Source: Rhizobium subbaraonis
Lineage (GTDB): Bacteria > Pseudomonadota > Alphaproteobacteria > Rhizobiales > Rhizobiaceae
Direction: 5' to 3'
NCBI RefSeq assembly: GCF_900220975.1
Contig: NZ_OBQD01000008.1
Span: 233,484-297,483 of the forward strand
Length of the DNA: 64,000 nucleotides
The notes beneath the pieces are model-generated. The model was given only the letters and a program-made list of their open reading frames with translations, was not told where the DNA came from and did no database searches. Shown one piece after another: positions 35,311 to 43,466 of the stretch. The translations under genes and the position numbers were made by a program. Within the stretch, counting starts at the first letter, position 1; each line of letters starts with the position of its first letter.

Positions 35311-35751
35311 ATGATCTTCATCGGCATTCTCCTCAGCATCGCCGCCATCGGCTTCCTCTGCTGGCTCCTTTTCACGCTTGCGGTGTTCGCTCTTCCGTTC
35401 TTCGCGAGCGTGTCTGCCGGCACATGGGCCTACGGCACCGGCGCGGGCTGGCTCGGCGCGATTGTCGTCGGCTTTGTCGCCGCCGGCCTGACCTTCGGCA
35501 TCGGCCAATTCCTGCTCGCCACCGTCCGTCCGACCTGGGCACGCCTGCTCATCGCCGCAGCCTTCGTCGCCCCGGCCGTCGTCGCCGGGTTCCATGCCAC
35601 CCATGGCATCGTGAAGCACACCATGCCGTCGGAGACATGGCAGACCGTGTTCTCGGTCATCGGAGCGATCGCGGTCGGCATCGTCGCCTTCGCGCGCATC
35701 ACTGGAATGGCGGCCTCCGGCCCATCTGCCGAGCATGTGTCCCACGCCTAA
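35311..35751 (+). CDS. ICE membrane protein (146 aa)
   Basis: A 146-residue protein with four predicted membrane segments (about 2-25, 45-65, 75-95, 110-130). Found from memory beside DUF736 genes in ICEs of this group. Start is ATG; a TTG codon lies in frame 18 bases upstream. No catalytic motif. Function unknown. Confidence 0.7.
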   Translation: MIFIGILLSIAAIGFLCWLLFTLAVFALPFFASVSAGTWAYGTGAGWLGAIVVGFVAAGLTFGIGQFLLATVRPTWARLLIAAAFVAPAVVAGFHATHGIVKHTMPSETWQTVFSVIGAIAVGIVAFARITGMAASGPSAEHVSHA

Positions 35752-36322
35752 ACCCGCAGCGCCCATCGCGGCGGGATCCAGCGGCACATGCCTTTGTCCC
35801 CCACGCCATCTGGTCGCCCGATGGGGAAGCGGCATCGCGAAGGATCGGCTGCGCCCACCTGTCACGGAACGATGGAGCGCATCGGGGCGGCAACGACGTC
35901 GTGGCCGGCAGATCCTCAGCGTCGAGGCGTTCCGTCAGAGCTGGTGGAATGGCGAAATGCGCAGCGCAGGCCTCTTCGAGGGAGGTCTACGCCTGTGATC
36001 GCCGATCGGACTTCCCGGGCCAATGCGAAGGTCTCCGCCGTCTCCGCCGTCGATCCTCCAGCACCCGCACCAAAACGGCCTCTTCAATGGCCTGATCTGG
36101 CCGAAGGACGGCTTTGCCTCGAGCGCCTAAGCCACAACGGCTGGCCCCGACTTTCTTCCCCTGCCGGCTGCGCCGTCATTCCTCGCGAAACAACAAAGTC
36201 GCGCCTGCGCCATCCTCCGCTTTGCTGCGGTCGCAAGCGATGTGTCGTCGCTCGCCTCCGTCCGGTCGATCGCCATCGAGGCCGCAATGGTGCGGGCTCG
36301 AAACGGAAAACGGAGACTTACA
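35752..36322. other. Long gene-free interval, upstream of DUF736
   Basis: 570 bases with no gene I can support. Open frames on the plus strand cover it, but their translations are arginine/proline-rich and look like read-through of GC-rich noncoding DNA. It holds the second copy (36183-36230) of the 48-base element found upstream of the DUF2493 gene, which may indicate a shared regulatory leader. Confidence 0.5.
36183..36230 (+). repeat. Diverged copy of a 48-bp element (other copy 32894-32941)
   Basis: Both copies start TCGCGAAACAA and share CGCCATCCTCCGCT, with about 80 percent identity by eye between. Each lies about 95-150 bases before an ICE gene (DUF736 and DUF2493). Possibly a shared regulatory or replication-related element. 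Confidence 0.5.
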
Positions 36323-36649
36323 ATGGCGACCATAGGCACCTTCAAGAAGACCGGCTCGAACGAATTCGGCGGCGAAATCGTCACCCTCAGCGTCCAGGCC
36401 AAGGGCGTGCGCATCGTCCCCGACCTGCGCGCCAGCGGCGAGAACGCCCCCAGCCACCGGGTCCTGGTCGGCCGCGCCGAGATCGGCGCCGCCTGGTCCA
36501 AGCGCTCCAACGAGGGCCGCGACTATCTGGGCCTCAAGCTCGACGATCCGAGCTTCAACGCTCCGATCTACGCCAACCTCTTCGATGACGAAGACGGCGA
36601 AGGTTACTCGCTGATCTGGTCCCGCCCCAACGGCCGCCGCGCAGACTGA
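36323..36649 (+). CDS. DUF736 family protein (copy 1)
   Basis: A 108-residue protein of the DUF736 family, small proteins typical of alphaproteobacterial plasmids and ICEs, starting MATIGTFKKTGSNEFGGEIV and containing LKLDDPSFNAPIYANLF. Function unknown. A second, more distant copy lies at 42093-42440. It is followed by a strong hairpin. Confidence 0.85.
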   Translation: MATIGTFKKTGSNEFGGEIVTLSVQAKGVRIVPDLRASGENAPSHRVLVGRAEIGAAWSKRSNEGRDYLGLKLDDPSFNAPIYANLFDDEDGEGYSLIWSRPNGRRAD

Positions 36650-36955
36650 GGCGGCTTCACGAGGCCCCGGCCGAAAGGTCGGGGCCGCCTTCCTGCTCAA
36701 ATCGCACCCGATCGCAGATGCGTGCCCCAAATAGTCGGGTCAAACCGAAGGCGCGCTCTCCAGCTTTACTGCAAAAGCCAGCCCGCAGAACCTTCACTTC
36801 ACTGACGACAACGCCTCGATTGCCCGAATCAGCAAATCGGCGCCAGCACGACACGGCCCTTCGGCAACCTCTTTGAGCTGGCAGAAACGGGCCAATACGA
36901 CTAAAATAGCCGTAGTTCTGGAGCGCGCGCCAGTTGCGATGGGAGGTGATCATGC
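36650..36955. other. Gene-free interval before the HTH gene
   Basis: About 300 bases. It has a hairpin terminator at the left and a palindromic operator at the right end, and otherwise no gene I can support. The AT-rich stretch near 36890-36920 may carry the promoter of the helix-turn-helix gene but no clear -35/-10 pair was found. Confidence 0.5.
36663..36686 (+). terminator. Hairpin terminator after DUF736
   Basis: GGCCCCGGCC (36663-36672) pairs with GGTCGGGGCC (36677-36686) over a GAAA loop, closely after the DUF736 stop codon. The T tract is short, so efficiency is uncertain. Confidence 0.6.
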
Positions 36956-36961
36956 ATGATC
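36948..36961. promoter_or_regulatory. 14-bp palindrome at the HTH gene start
   Basis: GATCATGCATGATC is a perfect palindrome that covers the end of the ribosome-binding site and the start codon of the helix-turn-helix gene. Probable autoregulatory operator. Confidence 0.5.
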
Positions 36962-37222
36962 ACCGCCCGACAATCACGGGCCGCACGCGCGTTGCTGGGT
37001 TGGACACAGGAGACGCTCGCTGACAAGGCCCGCCTATCGCTGACCGCGCTCAAGCGCCTCGAATCCGAAAGCGGGCTCGATGTGTACGAGACGACGCGCG
37101 ATCAGGCACGCAGGGCCTTGGAAGCTGCCGGCATCGTCTTCCTGTCGACCGACCGAGGGCAAGGAGTGCTGCTGGTCGATGATCGCGGAAACAAGCCGAA
37201 CCGATCTACAGGCTTACGCTGA
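36956..37222 (+). CDS. XRE-like helix-turn-helix regulator
   Basis: An 88-residue protein with a single XRE-type helix-turn-helix (about 5-60; SRAARALLGWTQETLADKA). Small regulators at this position are common in ICEs and may control excision or transfer. The ribosome-binding site GGGAGG precedes the ATG, and a 14-base palindrome overlaps the start. Confidence 0.85.
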   Translation: MITARQSRAARALLGWTQETLADKARLSLTALKRLESESGLDVYETTRDQARRALEAAGIVFLSTDRGQGVLLVDDRGNKPNRSTGLR

Positions 37223-37318
37223 CCTGTGGGCAGCCAGGTTCCTCATCATTCGCACTGCCTCCATTTCGGATCAAACATGGATAATAGACGGGCACCGCAT
37301 ATTCGCCGAGTCTGCACC

Positions 37319-37579
37319 ATGACCGCACCATTCCAGGACCTCGCGCCATCGGGGCAAGATCTCACCGATTACGACAAGTCGCACGCCAAACTATACATGC
37401 GCTTGCTGGATGCGGCCGCTGACGGCGCGCATTGGGAGGAAGCCGTGCGCGTGCTGTTCGACCTCGATCCCGCCCGTGAACCCGAACGCTGCCGCCGCAT
37501 CCACGACAGCCACCTCGAACGCGCCCGCTGGATGACCCACACCGGCTATCGACACCTCTTGCGATCGGCTCACCGCTGA
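37319..37579 (+). CDS. DUF2285-like DNA-binding protein (86 aa)
   Basis: Starts MTAPFQDLAPSGQDLTDYDK and contains the REPERCRRIHDSHLERARWM helix typical of the small DUF2285-like ICE protein found with a larger DUF6499 regulator. From memory these are regulators of transfer. ATG start; weak ribosome-binding site. Function unproven. Confidence 0.75.
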   Translation: MTAPFQDLAPSGQDLTDYDKSHAKLYMRLLDAAADGAHWEEAVRVLFDLDPAREPERCRRIHDSHLERARWMTHTGYRHLLRSAHR

Positions 37580-37705
37580 GAGGTTTGCCCACCGTGATGC
37601 CGTTCTGACATCATGCAATGCCCTCCGCCGGGCTTCCAACACCCTCGTCGCGCCCCGAAAAATCACACGCTCGACCTACGCGCACCACGCGGGAGAGTTG
37701 ATGCG

Positions 37706-38468
37706 ATGAGGCCCGATACATCGAACTGGCGAGACGACCGCAGCTACGATTTCTTCGATACACTGCCGATCGAAGGTCTCGCCTGGGAGTGCCTTCGCAG
37801 ATACCGCCCTTATCAGGACGATTACGCCAGTCTGGTCGATGCTGGCGCCGAGACTCAGCCGCTGCCAGACGACAGGCAGCAGCGCTGGGGGTTGCGATTT
37901 CCCCGCAAGACCAGGTCGTTCTGCCCTACAGCAACAGGTGGTGTGGTCGCCGCAGAGCGATCCCGCCGTCCTCTTTCTGACAGCGCGGCCGAGCTTTCTG
38001 CCGTCCAGCTCAAACCGCCTCGCCGACAGGTTCGCTGCGGGACGTGATGGCCCTGAAGGAGCCTATGCTGGTCTTCCCGAGCACGACCTCCAGCTACTCT
38101 TCCTACCCGGCATATCCGCACACGACCAGCTTGCGGCGGTCGTCCCCATCGATGACGACATCCTCGATCGCATCGATGCGCTGACACGCCTCGCGCGCGC
38201 CTGGCTCCAGCGTCCGTCATTGCGCGACACGCGCATGACCGCCGAGCAGCGCCGCCGCTTTCGCCTCAAACTTCGTGCTGCTGACGGCCGCATGAACGGC
38301 GCGACCTATCGCGACATCGCGATCGCAATCTATGGCGCGGCGCGCATCGATACCGACCCGTGGAAGACCTCGCCGCTGCGGGATGCCGTGATCGCCTTCG
38401 CCGAAGCCGGATTGGCCCTCATCGATGGCGGCTATCTGCACCTGCTTCGGCATCGTCGGCGCACCTAG
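37706..38468 (+). pseudogene. DUF6499/DUF2285 regulator, frameshifted
   Basis: The first 66 codons (MRPDTSNWRDDRSYDFF to LRFP) match the N-terminal DUF6499 domain; the C-terminal DUF2285 part continues in the +1 frame (FPARPGRSALQQQVVWS to LHLLRHRRR). The switch is at a run of four C at 37901-37904: dropping one C restores a continuous protein of about 253 residues. Real frameshift, sequencing error, or +1 slippage at CCC-C are all possible. The product is probably a transcription regulator of the element. Confidence 0.8.
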
Positions 38469-38604
38469 CCTGCGCCACCGACAGGGGTGGGGAATTTAGC
38501 CATCCCAAGTCCCCCATCCATCCCGCCGGCGGTTCTCCGCCACCGTTGTCGCTGTCAGCCGCTGATCGCCAGCGGCCCCCAGCAACCCAACGGAGGCCCG
38601 CCCA

Positions 38605-38886
38605 ATGCGACCCGATACCGCCGCGCTCCCGCCACGCTACCTGCGGACCAAGGAAGCCGCTGAATTTCTCAGCCTGTCTGCGCGCACCCTGGAAAAGCAT
38701 CGCACCTACGGCACTGGTCCGGCCTATCACAAACTCGGCGGGCGCGTCGTCTATTCGGTCGACGATCTGGAGACCTGGGCTGAGCGCGGCGCCGTGACCT
38801 CGACGTCCGATCCGCGCGGCTCCGTGCTTCCCGCAAAGCGCCAGACGCTACCGACCGGCCAGATCGCCGGCCGATACGCACGCTGA
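38605..38886 (+). CDS. AlpA/MerR-like helix-turn-helix protein
   Basis: A 93-residue protein with a MerR/AlpA-type helix-turn-helix (about 11-65; LRTKEAAEFLSLSARTLEKH). In ICEs, such proteins act as excisionase-like or regulators of repA. The ribosome-binding site CGGAGG is strong. It precedes repA by 18 bases, suggesting co-expression. Confidence 0.85.
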   Translation: MRPDTAALPPRYLRTKEAAEFLSLSARTLEKHRTYGTGPAYHKLGGRVVYSVDDLETWAERGAVTSTSDPRGSVLPAKRQTLPTGQIAGRYAR

Positions 38887-38904
38887 TCGTGGCTGGTCCC
38901 TTTC

Positions 38905-40065
38905 ATGGTGGTGCGTCGTCGTGACCCTTCGGAGCGTGGGCAGCTCGACCTGTTTCGCGCGCTTCCCGGCGACTTCGCGCCACGAGACGCGCAGGATCTC
39001 ATGGCCTATCCCTTCTTCTCCCTCTCGAAATCGCACCGCATAGCGCCGATCGATTTTTCGGCGGGCGGCGTCTCCATCCGGGTAGAGGCCGTTCCCGATC
39101 ATGGCATGGCCACGATCTGGGACGCCGACATCCTGATCTGGGCCGCCAGCCAGATCGTCGAGGCCCGCGACGCAGGCCTGCGCACCTCGCGTCTGATGGC
39201 GGCGACACCTTATGAGATCCTCACCTATGTCGGGCGCGGCACATCCATGCGCGACTATCAGCGGCTCAAGGCCGCGCTCGACCGGCTGCAATCGACCACC
39301 ATCTCGACGTCGATCCGCCAGCCCGCCGAAGGCCGCCGTCACCGCTTCTCGTGGATAAACGAGTGGCAGGAGCGCACGGATCGCCAAGGACGACCGGATG
39401 GCATCGAGCTGATCGTCCCCGACTGGTTCTACAAGGCCGTCCTCGATGACGCGCTCATCCTCACCATCGATCCGGCCTATTTCGATCTCACCGGCGGCCT
39501 CGATCGCTGGCTCTACCGCATCGTGCGCAAACACGGCGGCCGTCAGCGCGGCGGCTGGCGTTTCGACCTACGCCACCTCCACCTCAAATCCGGCAGCCTG
39601 TCGCCGTTCAAGCGCTTCGCCTTCGAACTGCGCGACATCGTGCGGCGCCAACCACTGCCCGGCTACGTCCTGTCGCTCGAAGTGGAAATCGGCGGGCGCA
39701 CGCTGCTGGCTTTCGAACCACTGGCCGCCTGTGGAAAACCTGTGGACGGCCTCGTGCTATCGGGAACCCGACCTATCGTGCCATCGGGAACCCGAGGCTC
39801 GTGCCATCAGGAACCCAGTCCGGCCTTAACTTCTGGAAATCGTGGGCGGATTCGTGCCCTTAACTTAGAGTCTAACCAAGAATCTAACTTTGAAGAGCGC
39901 GCGCGCGATGTGGAAAACCTCATCCGCACCGCCGCAGCGAGCCTCCGCGCCGCCGGTAAATCACCGCGCAAGGGTGCTCCAGCAGCTCAGACGGGCCGGA
40001 AAGAGAGCGAACCGGCTTCCCCCGATCAGCTGCCGCACCTCGATCGGCCTGGAGGTGCGCGATGA
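38905..40065 (+). CDS. repA: Replication initiator protein RepA
   Basis: A 386-residue RepA of the winged-helix initiator type found on Tn4371-like ICEs and alphaproteobacterial plasmids. The conserved core (about 25-270) contains YPFFSLSKSHR, ADILIWAASQI and LSPFKRFAFELRDIV. The C-terminal region (about 275-386) is variable and its DNA encodes iteron-like repeats (39752-39816). It overlaps parA by four bases (ATGA). It should allow autonomous replication after excision; this is inference from family knowledge. Confidence 0.88.
   Translation: MVVRRRDPSERGQLDLFRALPGDFAPRDAQDLMAYPFFSLSKSHRIAPIDFSAGGVSIRVEAVPDHGMATIWDADILIWAASQIVEARDAGLRTSRLMAATPYEILTYVGRGTSMRDYQRLKAALDRLQSTTISTSIRQPAEGRRHRFSWINEWQERTDRQGRPDGIELIVPDWFYKAVLDDALILTIDPAYFDLTGGLDRWLYRIVRKHGGRQRGGWRFDLRHLHLKSGSLSPFKRFAFELRDIVRRQPLPGYVLSLEVEIGGRTLLAFEPLAACGKPVDGLVLSGTRPIVPSGTRGSCHQEPSPALTSGNRGRIRALNLESNQESNFEERARDVENLIRTAAASLRAAGKSPRKGAPAAQTGRKESEPASPDQLPHLDRPGGAR
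39729..39816 (+). repeat. Iteron-like repeats and DnaA-box-like sites inside repA
   Basis: TCGTGCTATCGGGAACCC (39752-39769), TCGTGCCATCGGGAACCC (39776-39793) and TCGTGCCATCAGGAACCC (39799-39816) are spaced 24 and 23 bases apart, about two helical turns. Two TGTGGA-containing sites just upstream (39729-39737 and 39741-39749) resemble DnaA boxes. Together they fit a replication origin embedded in the initiator gene. Confidence 0.65.
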
Positions 40066-40715
40066 TCGTCGCGTTCCTCAACCAGAAAGGCGGTGTCGGC
40101 AAGACGACGCTGGCGCTCAACCTCGCAGGCGAACTCGCCGGGCGCGGTCAGCGCGTCACCCTGATCGACGCGGACCCACAAGGCTCGGCCCTCGACTGGT
40201 CTCAGCAACGCAGCCATGAGGGCCTGCCGCGCCGGTTCGGCGTCGTCGGCCTGGCGCGCGACACGCTCCACCGCGAAGCGCCGGAGCTGGCCCGCGATCT
40301 CGACCACATCGTCATCGACGGCCCACCGCGTGTCGCAGCTCTCATGCGCTCGGCGCTGCTCGCCGCCGATCTCGTGCTGATCCCGGTGCAGCCATCGCCG
40401 CTCGACGGCTGGGCATCGGCCGAGATGCTGGCGCTGTTCCGCGAAGCCCGCGTCTATCGCCCGGAACTGGTCGCCCGCTTCGTACTCAATCGCTGCGGCG
40501 CGCGCACCATCCTGGCCCGCGAGACGGCCGAGACGCTGGCTGATCACGATCCTCCGCTTCTCGCCACCACCATTGGTCAGCGCATCGCCTTCGCCGCCGC
40601 CGCGCAGACCGGCCGCCTGGTCGCCGAACTCGACGATGCGACATCGGCCACACGCGAGATCGCGGCGTTCGCCGACGAACTCTTGCGTCTGCGGATCGAC
40701 GGGGGCGCACAATGA
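40062..40715 (+). CDS. parA: ParA-family partition ATPase
   Basis: A 217-residue ParA ATPase with deviant Walker A (KGGVGKTT), DADPQGSALDW and VIDGPP motifs. No N-terminal helix-turn-helix, so it is the small type Ib. It overlaps repA by four bases and the next ribbon-helix-helix gene by four bases; the latter is the likely centromere-binding partner, with the distant parB perhaps a separate stabiliser (inference). Confidence 0.93.
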   Translation: MIVAFLNQKGGVGKTTLALNLAGELAGRGQRVTLIDADPQGSALDWSQQRSHEGLPRRFGVVGLARDTLHREAPELARDLDHIVIDGPPRVAALMRSALLAADLVLIPVQPSPLDGWASAEMLALFREARVYRPELVARFVLNRCGARTILARETAETLADHDPPLLATTIGQRIAFAAAAQTGRLVAELDDATSATREIAAFADELLRLRIDGGAQ

Positions 40716-40963
40716 ACGAACGATCCCCTCGTCGTGGCTTCGCCTCGCGCCCCGCCGATCCCGACCAATGGATCAAGGCTGCGGACAACGCACCACGCGC
40801 CGCTGACGTCGCTGCGTTCACCGCCAGGCTCACCATCGATGTGACGCCCGAACTGCGCGGACGGATCAAGATCGCCGCGTTCGGGCGCGGCGTCACCGTC
40901 GCCGACATGCTGCGCGAGCTGCTCGCGCGTGAATTCCCCTCGACACCAGGAGACCCCACATGA
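40712..40963 (+). CDS. Ribbon-helix-helix protein, probable ParA partner
   Basis: An 83-residue protein with a C-terminal RHH-like segment (RLTIDVTPELRGRIKIAAFG...VADMLRELLAREF). Small RHH proteins next to small ParA proteins usually bind the centromere (ParG-like). It overlaps genes on both sides. Assigned by context and motif. Confidence 0.7.
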   Translation: MNERSPRRGFASRPADPDQWIKAADNAPRAADVAAFTARLTIDVTPELRGRIKIAAFGRGVTVADMLRELLAREFPSTPGDPT

Positions 40964-41481
40964 CCGGCACTGCGGCTCCCCGCATGCGTGGCGGCCCGCT
41001 GCCGTCAGCGCTCCCCCATGACAGCATGACCCACGTCGAACTGACGTGGATCGAGAAGAAAATCGAATACTGGATCAGGTTCGGCCGTGAGGCGCATGAA
41101 CAGATCCTCGACCGCCGCCGGCGTGTCGTCTCCTTCCGTCCGAACACCGTATTCGCGTTCGTGCGATGGGCAGCCAACGACTTCGGCACGATCATCTCGC
41201 GCATCGACATCGTGCGCGCGGTCGAGCCCGGAGAACCCTACCAGACGCTGCCCTTTGTCCGGCCGGGCGGTGAAATCCTGCTCAGGATCGACGGATGGCC
41301 GAAGGTCGAAGACGTACTGCGCCACGTCGATGCCATTGAAGCGATCGACATCGAGGCGGACGCCGTTTCGCCGGAACACTGGCGTCACGTCCACAATCGG
41401 ATGGCGGCTGGACATCAGCCGCGCCCCTATACGCTCGACCAGCATCGCGCCTTCCTCCTGCGCCGGAGGACGCGGTCGTGA
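40960..41481 (+). CDS. DUF2840 family protein
   Basis: A 173-residue DUF2840 protein (LTWIEKKIEYWIRFGREAHEQ; RHVHNRMAAG near the end), found beside traF in many ICEs and plasmids. It overlaps its neighbours by four bases. Function unknown. Confidence 0.85.
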   Translation: MTGTAAPRMRGGPLPSALPHDSMTHVELTWIEKKIEYWIRFGREAHEQILDRRRRVVSFRPNTVFAFVRWAANDFGTIISRIDIVRAVEPGEPYQTLPFVRPGGEILLRIDGWPKVEDVLRHVDAIEAIDIEADAVSPEHWRHVHNRMAAGHQPRPYTLDQHRAFLLRRRTRS

Positions 41482-42023
41482 CGCGCGCCGGTCTCTTCCT
41501 CGTCATGGCTCTCGCGACCACGGGCATCGGCTATCCGGCGCTCACCCCGATGCCGATCAAGTTCCTGTGGAACGCATCGGCGAGCGCCCCCATTGGCTTC
41601 TACACGATCGACGTCGATGGCCCGTTCGACGTCACCGATCTCGTTGCCGTCGATGCGCCCGAGCCGCTCGCGACCTTCATGGCCGAACGCGGCTATCTTC
41701 CCAAAGGCGTCCCGCTGCTGAAGCGCATCCTCGGCGTTTCCGGGCAGACCGTTTGCCGCTCGAACCTCTCCGTTACGATCGACGGCCTCGAGATGGGCGA
41801 TGCGCTGCCGCGTGATCGCGCCGGGCGTGACCTCCCGGTCTGGCAGGGCTGCCGCCGTATCCCGACCGGCGAAGTCTTCCTCATGAACTGGCAGGTCCGC
41901 GACAGCCTGGACGGTCGCTATTTCGGCCTGACCTCCACCGACCAGATCATCGGCCGCGCCGTCCCCCTGTGGACCGACGAGGACGGAACGGGCCGCTTCG
42001 AATGGCGCGCACCGACGCGATGA
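41478..42023 (+). CDS. traF: TraF signal-peptidase-like protease
   Basis: A 181-residue S26-family protease. The catalytic serine is in WNASASAPIGFY and the lysine in LLKRILGV, giving the Ser-Lys dyad. One N-terminal membrane segment (about 4-25). In RP4, TraF cleaves and cyclises the pilin TrbC, whose gene here is at 48827. The final bases overlap the DUF2840 region by four. Confidence 0.9.
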   Translation: MTRAGLFLVMALATTGIGYPALTPMPIKFLWNASASAPIGFYTIDVDGPFDVTDLVAVDAPEPLATFMAERGYLPKGVPLLKRILGVSGQTVCRSNLSVTIDGLEMGDALPRDRAGRDLPVWQGCRRIPTGEVFLMNWQVRDSLDGRYFGLTSTDQIIGRAVPLWTDEDGTGRFEWRAPTR

Positions 42024-42092
42024 ACACCTCGCCATCGGCGGGGGACGGCGCCCACCGATGGCTTTCCCAACGTCGCCGCAAAGGAAGTCATC

Positions 42093-42440
42093 ATGCCTCA
42101 GATTGGTCAATTCACGCGCCAGGACACGGGCTTCGCCGGCAAGCTGGAGACGTTCACGCTCTTCCGCGATGTCGTCATCGTGCCGGCAGAGCCCTCCGAT
42201 GCCGAGAACGCGCCGGATTACCGCGTTCACGCCAGCGACGATGGCAAAGCCGAAGCAGGTCCGGAAATCGGTGCGGGCTGGAAACGCACCGGCGAGCGCG
42301 CGGGCGAATACGTTGCCGTACTGATCGACGACCCTGCGCTGCCGCAGCCGATCCGCGCCAATCTGTTCCGCGACGATGACGCCGGGAACGCCTGGTCGCT
42401 GCACTGGTCGCGCCCGCGCGACCGCGCCGGGAAGGACTGA
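42093..42440 (+). CDS. DUF736 family protein (copy 2)
   Basis: A 115-residue DUF736 protein (MPQIGQFTRQDTGFAGKLET; LIDDPALPQPIRANLF), longer by one insertion (about 35-55) than the copy at 36323-36649. Strong ribosome-binding site AAAGGAAG. Co-directional with the transglycosylase gene, separated by three bases. Function unknown. Confidence 0.88.
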   Translation: MPQIGQFTRQDTGFAGKLETFTLFRDVVIVPAEPSDAENAPDYRVHASDDGKAEAGPEIGAGWKRTGERAGEYVAVLIDDPALPQPIRANLFRDDDAGNAWSLHWSRPRDRAGKD

Positions 42441-42443
42441 CCG

Positions 42444-43223
42444 ATGTCCGGTCCTCGTCCAACGATGAGCCGTAGGGATGCGCGCGGGCGGCATCACGCC
42501 GTCCGGCGCATGGCCTTCCTTCTCTTTTCCGGCCTGGCCCTCGCAGCAGGCGCACAGGACGCCGCTCTTGCCCAGTCCGTGTCGGCTGCGCGCACGGTCG
42601 CTGGCGATCCGCACGCCGCCTTCGTCACCGAAGCCTCGCAGCGGTTCGGCATTCCCGAACACTGGATCGTCGCCGTCAAACGCGCCGAAAGCGCCGGCGA
42701 TGTGCGCGCCATATCGTCGGCCGGCGCGCTGGGGTTGATGCAGGTCATGCCCGATACCTGGGCCGCGCTTCGCGTTCGCTATGGGCTCGGGCGTGATCCC
42801 TACGACCCGCGCGACAACATCCTCGCAGGCGCTGCCTACCTGCGCGAAATGTTCGACCGCTATCGCACGATCCCCGCAATGCTGGGGGCCTACAATGCGG
42901 GGCCTGGCCGCTACGACGAATACGTCCAGACCGGCCGCGCCCTGCCCGCCGAAACGCGGGCCTACATCGCGCTGCTGGCTCCGCAGCTAGGCGCACCATC
43001 GCCGGCGAGCGCGCCATCAGTTTCGCCGCCACCGCCGCCGGATTGGCGGGAAGCGCCGCTCTTCGTCGTGCGTTCCGCCGACGCTCGTTCGGCAACATCG
43101 CCATCGGAAAGCGCGCGGTCGAACGACAGCCGCTCCTCCGTCGCGGCGCGCACTCCCGATACCGCCGAAGACTCGAACGCCCCGATCGTGGTCGCTCGCT
43201 CTGACGGGGGGACGCCCCGATGA
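42444..43223 (+). CDS. Lytic transglycosylase (VirB1-like)
   Basis: A 259-residue protein with an N-terminal signal peptide (about 22-44; FLLFSGLALAAGAQDAALAQ), then an SLT domain (about 56-170): catalytic Glu in VKRAESAGD and the conserved GALGLMQVMPDTW and GAYNAGPGRYDEY. The C-terminal tail is proline/serine rich and low-complexity. It should open the peptidoglycan for the mating channel in the periplasm. Confidence 0.9.
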   Translation: MSGPRPTMSRRDARGRHHAVRRMAFLLFSGLALAAGAQDAALAQSVSAARTVAGDPHAAFVTEASQRFGIPEHWIVAVKRAESAGDVRAISSAGALGLMQVMPDTWAALRVRYGLGRDPYDPRDNILAGAAYLREMFDRYRTIPAMLGAYNAGPGRYDEYVQTGRALPAETRAYIALLAPQLGAPSPASAPSVSPPPPPDWREAPLFVVRSADARSATSPSESARSNDSRSSVAARTPDTAEDSNAPIVVARSDGGTPR

Positions 43224-43310
43224 GCTGCGGAAGTATCCTTCGCACTCTGTCGCATTCCGGCGTGACATGGAGGGCACAAGGGGGAGAGGCAGGCACAACA
43301 ACCGCACGAT

Positions 43311-43455
43311 GGCAGGATAAAAGGCCGCACATTGCGCGGCGGTCGGGCGGTTGTTTTTGCAAGAGGTTTTGGCGCGCTCCGCACATTGCCGTGCTCATCG
43401 GCAATGTGCGCCTGACGCCCAATTGCTTGTATCAGCGTGATTTTTCGCACATTGC
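43311..43455. other. oriT: Candidate origin of transfer (oriT)
   Basis: On the minus strand TTATCCTGCC (43311-43320) matches the IncP-type nic consensus YATCCTGY. It is flanked by a hairpin GCCGC-ACATTGC-GCGGC. The 10-mer CGCACATTGC occurs at 43326-43335, 43380-43389 and 43446-43455, and inverted at 43401-43410; copies two and the inverted one form a perfect 12-base inverted repeat (43380-43410). Location just upstream of the relaxase gene supports oriT or a relaxase-operator function. Confidence 0.65.
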
Positions 43456-43466
43456 GGCCTTGCGTC

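Noticed and set aside
35788..36588. A long plus-strand frame spanning the gap before DUF736
   Set aside because: It overlaps the DUF736 gene in another frame, has no clear ribosome-binding site, and reads as arginine/proline-rich translation of noncoding DNA.
43326..43455. CGCACATTGC repeats as a CRISPR array
   Set aside because: Repeats are only 10 bp, unevenly spaced, one is inverted, and no cas genes are present.
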